From: Ascidiaceihabitans sp039975415
GTDB taxonomy: Bacteria; Pseudomonadota; Alphaproteobacteria; Rhodobacterales; Rhodobacteraceae
Reading direction: 5' to 3' (one strand)
Length of the DNA: 64,000 nucleotides
NCBI RefSeq assembly: GCF_039975415.1
Contig: NZ_JBDWHD010000006.1
Made by a program: the position numbers and the translations under genes. Below the pieces are notes generated by a model. It made no database searches. It saw only the letters and a list, made by a program, of their open reading frames with translations, and was not told the origin of the DNA. Shown here piece by piece: positions 60,553-64,000 of the stretch. Position 1 is the first letter of the stretch. Each line of letters opens with the position of its first letter.

Positions 60553-61731
60553 CTATTCTTCGCTGGGGTAGATGGCCACACCGGTCATGGTGTGATTGAC
60601 ATGTAACGGGCCGATTTGCTCACCATAGGTCGAGAACCCCGTCACATTATGCGCAGACAGAACGGAGGACACATCGCGGGCCGTTTGGGTTTGTTCGGCT
60701 TCTATGCGCCGCAAGACGCAGTCACAGCCCACGATATGGGCAGGGGGGCCGTCTTGCGCCAATTCGGTCATTTTGTTTTGCAGATGTTCGACCATGTTCT
60801 GAGGAGACGCCATCGTCAGCACCATGCCTTCGTCGATGGCAGAGAAGAACACCAGTTCGCCGGCGTCGTTGACGTGTTGAATGGCGCGGACGTGATGGGC
60901 ACCACCGATGCGCACGACCACGGGGTGTGAGGCAAAGGTGAAGCGGTCCAATTGTTCGGGGTCTTTCCCCACGATCCTAGCATATTCGCGCCCGGCGGGT
61001 TCTGCGTTGATCGTTTTGACAATGCGCCGGTCTGGGTCCGCTTGGGTCACAACCATTTGCTGTTCTGATGGCACAAGGTGATCCAGACTGAACACGCGCG
61101 TGCGAAAACGGCTGCGCACCAGCGTCAAAACGGCGGCTGTGGCCATGACTTTGCCGTTCAACGCCACCAATGTGTGCCCAAAATCGGTGCCATCACCGGC
61201 AGAGCCACCAAAGATCGGCATGTCACGCAAGGCAGGTGAAATCGTGGCCGTCAACGTGTCTTCAGCCAAAGACAATCCGTCCACCACCAGAAAGGCAAAG
61301 CTGTGTTTCATCTTGGGGTTTTGATCCTGAAGCTGAATGCGTTCCAACGCAATCCGGTCAATCAGGGGCAGGGGATTTAGATCATCCACATGTTCAATGG
61401 CCAAAGATGTGCTGGCAAAGCCAGAAGCGGGAAAACCGATGGCGATGATTTGACCGTCATCATAGCCCGCCGCACCGATTTCGCCCGCTGTGGTGCAGGC
61501 CACGACATCTGTGCCTGCAAACAGCCTTTGGGCTTGATCCACGACGCTTTGAAAATCCGCGCGCGGCGAAATGAACAGGGACAGAAAGCTTAAAGGTTCT
61601 GCGCCAAAGTCTTTGCGGATCTGGGCGACGGGCGATGTGTCCGCCCATGACACTTGGGTGGTCAACAGGACTGGTGACGCATCAGCGCCGTGGCCTGTGA
61701 CGGGGCTATCCTCGTCAACAGTTGTTTGCAT
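60553..61731 (-). CDS. FIST-domain sensory protein (NosP-like)
   Basis: This 392-residue protein consists of FIST N and C domains, soluble sensory modules. FIST-N features include FISPRADFQSVVDQAQRLFA, DVVACTTAGEIGAAGYDDGQ and FASTSLAIEHV; the central IFGGSAGDGTDFGHTLV is highly typical. FIST-C ends with STYGEQIGPLHVNHTMTGVA. In P. aeruginosa the FIST protein NosP binds haem, senses nitric oxide and inhibits the adjacent NahK kinase; the same gene pair is present here. Haem binding is not visible in the sequence. The ATG at 61731 follows GGGAGAA. Confidence 0.87.
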   Translation of the reverse strand: MQTTVDEDSPVTGHGADASPVLLTTQVSWADTSPVAQIRKDFGAEPLSFLSLFISPRADFQSVVDQAQRLFAGTDVVACTTAGEIGAAGYDDGQIIAIGFPASGFASTSLAIEHVDDLNPLPLIDRIALERIQLQDQNPKMKHSFAFLVVDGLSLAEDTLTATISPALRDMPIFGGSAGDGTDFGHTLVALNGKVMATAAVLTLVRSRFRTRVFSLDHLVPSEQQMVVTQADPDRRIVKTINAEPAGREYARIVGKDPEQLDRFTFASHPVVVRIGGAHHVRAIQHVNDAGELVFFSAIDEGMVLTMASPQNMVEHLQNKMTELAQDGPPAHIVGCDCVLRRIEAEQTQTARDVSSVLSAHNVTGFSTYGEQIGPLHVNHTMTGVAIYPSEE

Positions 61732-61766
61732 TTTTGAAGTTCTCCCTAAGGGAGAGGATATTGCGG

Positions 61767-62468
61767 TTACTCTGGATTTGGCAAGGCACTTGCAAAGCGT
61801 GCATCCTGCGCCACCAAAACAGCCTGCGTGCGGCTTTGTACGCCCAGTTTGCGCATGATGGCTGTGACATGCGCCTTCACGGTGGTTTCAGCGATGGTCA
61901 GGTCATAGGCGATCTGTTTGTTCAGCTTGCCTTCGCAGATCAGTTCCAGAATACGCGCTTGCTGATTGGTCAGCGACGACAGGCGTGTGACCGTTTCGTC
62001 GCGTTCGGATGGACCAGAGCTTTCGACGTAGCCCGCAGGCTTGTAGATTTCGCCACGCTCGATTTGTTCTATGGCGTCTTTGAACACCGCACGCGGGCTG
62101 TGCTTTGGCACGAATCCCGCAGCGCCTGCAACGATTGCGCCGCTGATGATGGAATTGTCCGTCATTGAGGATACGATGATAACAGGCGTCTTTTCCGCAT
62201 GGCGCTTGAGGCGGATCAACCCATCCAAACCGTTCACATCTGGCAGGTTCAGGTCCAAAATAACCAAGGCCGGCGGTGCAACGTCTTCCAAAGTGGCCAA
62301 AGCGTTTTCAAGGCAATCGGCGGTTTTGATCTGGGTAAAGCCAGTCACCGATTTCAACGTCAATTCCAGCGCATCACAAAACAGCGGGTGGTCGTCGATC
62401 ACAAGCGCCCATCCTTGCGGCGTCGCGGTTGCGGTATTGTCAGCAGAGGCTGTGTCAAATGAGATCAT
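61767..62468 (-). CDS. NarL/LuxR-type response regulator
   Basis: This 233-residue response regulator has a receiver with the acidic pair at Asp25-Asp26 (IDDHP), the phosphoacceptor Asp72 in ILDLNLPD and the Lys in GFVPKHS. The C-terminal LuxR helix-turn-helix reads LTNQQARILELICEGKLNKQ, then AETTVKAHVTAIMRKLGVQS. It lies between the FIST gene and the PQQ alcohol dehydrogenase on the same strand. It resembles the regulators (ExaE, AgmR and EraR types) that switch on quinoprotein alcohol dehydrogenases, so the kinase and this protein probably form one phosphorelay. Confidence 0.9.
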   Translation of the reverse strand: MISFDTASADNTATATPQGWALVIDDHPLFCDALELTLKSVTGFTQIKTADCLENALATLEDVAPPALVILDLNLPDVNGLDGLIRLKRHAEKTPVIIVSSMTDNSIISGAIVAGAAGFVPKHSPRAVFKDAIEQIERGEIYKPAGYVESSGPSERDETVTRLSSLTNQQARILELICEGKLNKQIAYDLTIAETTVKAHVTAIMRKLGVQSRTQAVLVAQDARFASALPNPE

Positions 62469-62524
62469 ATGAAAATGATACCCTGTCAGGCCCGCTCAGG
62501 TCACTTGCCAAAAGGTCTTAGACA

Positions 62525-62557
62525 TAAAAAAACGCACCCCGGTTGTCCGGGATGCGT
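62525..62557 (-). terminator. Rho-independent terminator of the PQQ alcohol dehydrogenase
   Basis: ACGCACCCCGG (62532-62542) pairs with CCGGGATGCGT (62547-62557) with one mismatch around a TTGT loop. On the minus strand it is followed by a run of T (AAAAAAA at 62526-62532 on the plus strand). It lies about 22 bases after the dehydrogenase stop. Confidence 0.85.
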
Positions 62558-62578
62558 GTGGTGTTTGATGCGGCTGGC

Positions 62579-64000
62579 TTAGTTGGATGCAAGCTGCTTG
62601 GGCAGGCGGAATGTCCAAAGCAAACCGCCCTGGTTCAGGTAATTGACCTTTTTGGCCACTTCACCGCCCCAAAGCGGCACAGCACCACCCCAACCGGAAA
62701 TCACGGTCAGATACTGTTCCCCGTCCTGTTCCCATGTCACGGGCTGGCCGATTACGCCGGACCCTGTCTGGAAGGACCAAAGCTGTTCGCCGGTTTCATC
62801 GTCAAAGGCGATGAATTCGCCCTCGGGTGTGCCTGTGAACACAAGTCCACCCGCCGTGGTCATCACGCCGCCCCAAAGTGGTGCGTTGTTTTTGAATTCC
62901 CACTTCAACTCGCCCGTGTCAGGGTCGATGGCTTTCAAGCTGCCGATGTGGTCATCGTAGTTCGGCTTGATGGTGAAGCCCGACCCAAGGTAGGCGGCGC
63001 CTTTCTTGTAGGAGATCGGCTCGTTCCAGATGTCCATGCCCCATTCGTTGGACGGCACATAGAACAGGCCTGTTTTAGGGCTGTGCGCCATCGGCATCCA
63101 GTTTTTACCACCCAGGAAGGACGGCGAGGAAAAGACAACTTCGCCTTTCTTGCCATCGGCAGAGTCCGCAGGATTGCCGGGGCGGTTGCCTTCGTTAAAG
63201 ATCGGACGACCCGTGTCATCGATCCCTTCGGCCCATGTGATGTCCTTCACGAAAGGCACCGCTGACACGAATTTCCCGTCTTCACGGTTCAAAACGTAAA
63301 AGAACCCGTTGCGGTCGGCTGTGGCAAAACGCTTGTTGCCCGAGCGATCGGTATAGGCGACCACTTCGTTCACACCGTCATAATCCCAGCCTTCGCGCGG
63401 CGTGGTTTGGTAGTGCCATTTGATTTCACCCGTTGCCGGATCAATGCCGATACGGCTGGCGGCATACAGGTTGTCACCGGTGTTTCCATCCGTTGGAGAC
63501 CCTGCATCACGCAAGTGGCTGTTCCATGGGGCAGGGTTGCCTGTGCCAAACACCAGCGTGTCTGTGTCGGCATCATAAGAACCGCCCAACCATGTGGCAC
63601 CGCCACCGGTTTTCCACATATCGCCAGGCCATGTGGCGTTCAGTGTGCCTGTCATGGTGCTTTCTTCGCCGTTCAGCGTGCCCATGTGGCCTTCGATCAC
63701 GGGGCGCGTCCAAACGACATCGCCTGTTTCGGCGCTGCGGGCTTGCACTTCGCCAACGATGCCAAATTCACCGCCGGAGTTGCCTGTGATGATAAGGCCG
63801 TCCACGATCAAAGGGGCCGCCGTATAGCTGTAGCCCGCCTTGTAGTCGGCGATCTTTTTGTTCCAAACCACATCGCCTGTTTTCTGGTTCAAGGCCACGA
63901 TACGTGCGTCCAGTGTGCCAAAGTAGATGTTGTCGCCGAAGATGGCAGCGCCACGATTCACCACGTCGCAGCATGGCAAAATGCCTTCAGGCAGGCGGGC
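62579..64000 (-). CDS. PQQ-dependent alcohol dehydrogenase, C-terminal 473 residues (partial)
   Basis: This partial quinoprotein lacks its signal peptide and N terminus, which lie beyond the window. Features are the adjacent-cysteine disulfide CCDVVNRG (63968-63973), tryptophan-docking repeats such as DPATGEIKWHYQTTP and DPDTGELKWEFKNNAPLWGG, and GNPAPWNSHLRDAGSPTDGN of the ethanol-dehydrogenase type. The catalytic motif WDYDGVNE (codons at 63377-63388 for WDYD) has a second Asp two residues after the catalytic one. That is the signature of lanthanide-binding enzymes (XoxF, PedH); calcium enzymes have Ala or Ser there. It would oxidise alcohols in the periplasm with PQQ made by the nearby pqq operon. 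Confidence 0.9.
   Translation of the reverse strand, partial: ARLPEGILPCCDVVNRGAAIFGDNIYFGTLDARIVALNQKTGDVVWNKKIADYKAGYSYTAAPLIVDGLIITGNSGGEFGIVGEVQARSAETGDVVWTRPVIEGHMGTLNGEESTMTGTLNATWPGDMWKTGGGATWLGGSYDADTDTLVFGTGNPAPWNSHLRDAGSPTDGNTGDNLYAASRIGIDPATGEIKWHYQTTPREGWDYDGVNEVVAYTDRSGNKRFATADRNGFFYVLNREDGKFVSAVPFVKDITWAEGIDDTGRPIFNEGNRPGNPADSADGKKGEVVFSSPSFLGGKNWMPMAHSPKTGLFYVPSNEWGMDIWNEPISYKKGAAYLGSGFTIKPNYDDHIGSLKAIDPDTGELKWEFKNNAPLWGGVMTTAGGLVFTGTPEGEFIAFDDETGEQLWSFQTGSGVIGQPVTWEQDGEQYLTVISGWGGAVPLWGGEVAKKVNYLNQGGLLWTFRLPKQLASN

Overview
The window reads as chromosomal DNA of a marine Rhodobacterales (Roseobacter-group) alphaproteobacterium. The evidence is the gene content: a TRAP transporter with a 2,3-dihydroxypropane-1-sulfonate (DHPS) catabolic operon, short RNase G and yacG behind infA-maf, a pqqABCDE operon beside a quinoprotein alcohol dehydrogenase, and several DctPQM, FCD-GntR and YaeQ type genes. 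This assignment is inferred from gene families only. No rRNA, CRISPR array or recognisable IS element was seen.

Layout. 1-6844 is core genome: a DUF2855 fragment, rpmB, a PCu(A)C copper chaperone, a CobB sirtuin, a LysR/C-N hydrolase pair, infA-maf-rng-yacG and tRNA-Phe(GAA). 6803-24714 is a genomic island of about 17.9 kb. It is bounded by a 43-bp direct repeat of the 3' half of that tRNA-Phe and starts with a cluster of TAGCAC repeats. The island is AT-richer and uses TTG starts. It carries a PD-(D/E)xK-like nuclease, a truncated tyrosine integrase, a two-gene CBASS-like system (4-TM effector plus CD-NTase), a lone reverse transcriptase, a glycosyltransferase, two orphan genes, a ParDE toxin-antitoxin pair, and a small integrase. 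Next comes an unrecognised two-gene membrane module flanked by about 258-bp direct repeats of the integrase 5' end, and finally an AGCS symporter with a UspA protein.

25002-35201 is a LacI-regulated DHPS locus: tandem LacI-type operators, a small membrane ORF, TRAP DctP/Q/M, HpsN-like dehydrogenase, an SDR and a zinc dehydrogenase, UspA, sulfopyruvate decarboxylase ComD/ComE, and an FMN-dependent hydroxyacid dehydrogenase that may oxidise sulfolactate. The expected route is DHPS to sulfolactate to sulfopyruvate to sulfoacetaldehyde. The sulfite-releasing step (for example xsc) is not in this window.

35275-44246 holds small regulator/enzyme sets: LysR with GST, a PNPOx-ferredoxin reductase fusion and a DUF1348 protein; AraC with DUF2867 and a P450; AraC with an alpha/beta hydrolase. 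44256-49683 contains adenosine deaminase and a set that looks like amine or amide catabolism: class I glutamine amidotransferase, divergent P450, glutamine synthetase-family ligase, [2Fe-2S] ferredoxin and an FCD-type GntR regulator. 49789-55084 holds YaeQ and an SbcD/YhaN-like nuclease-ATPase pair.

55196-64000 is a quinoprotein alcohol oxidation locus: pqqA-E, then on the opposite strand a hybrid histidine kinase, a FIST-domain protein, a NarL-type response regulator and a PQQ alcohol dehydrogenase running off the window. That enzyme has the WDYDGVNE motif, whose second Asp is the known signature of lanthanide-dependent enzymes. The kinase/FIST pair resembles the NahK/NosP nitric-oxide sensing pair.

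The most novel-looking content is inside the island: the repeat-flanked two-gene membrane module, the reverse transcriptase, the CBASS pair and the PD-(D/E)xK protein together suggest a defence island.
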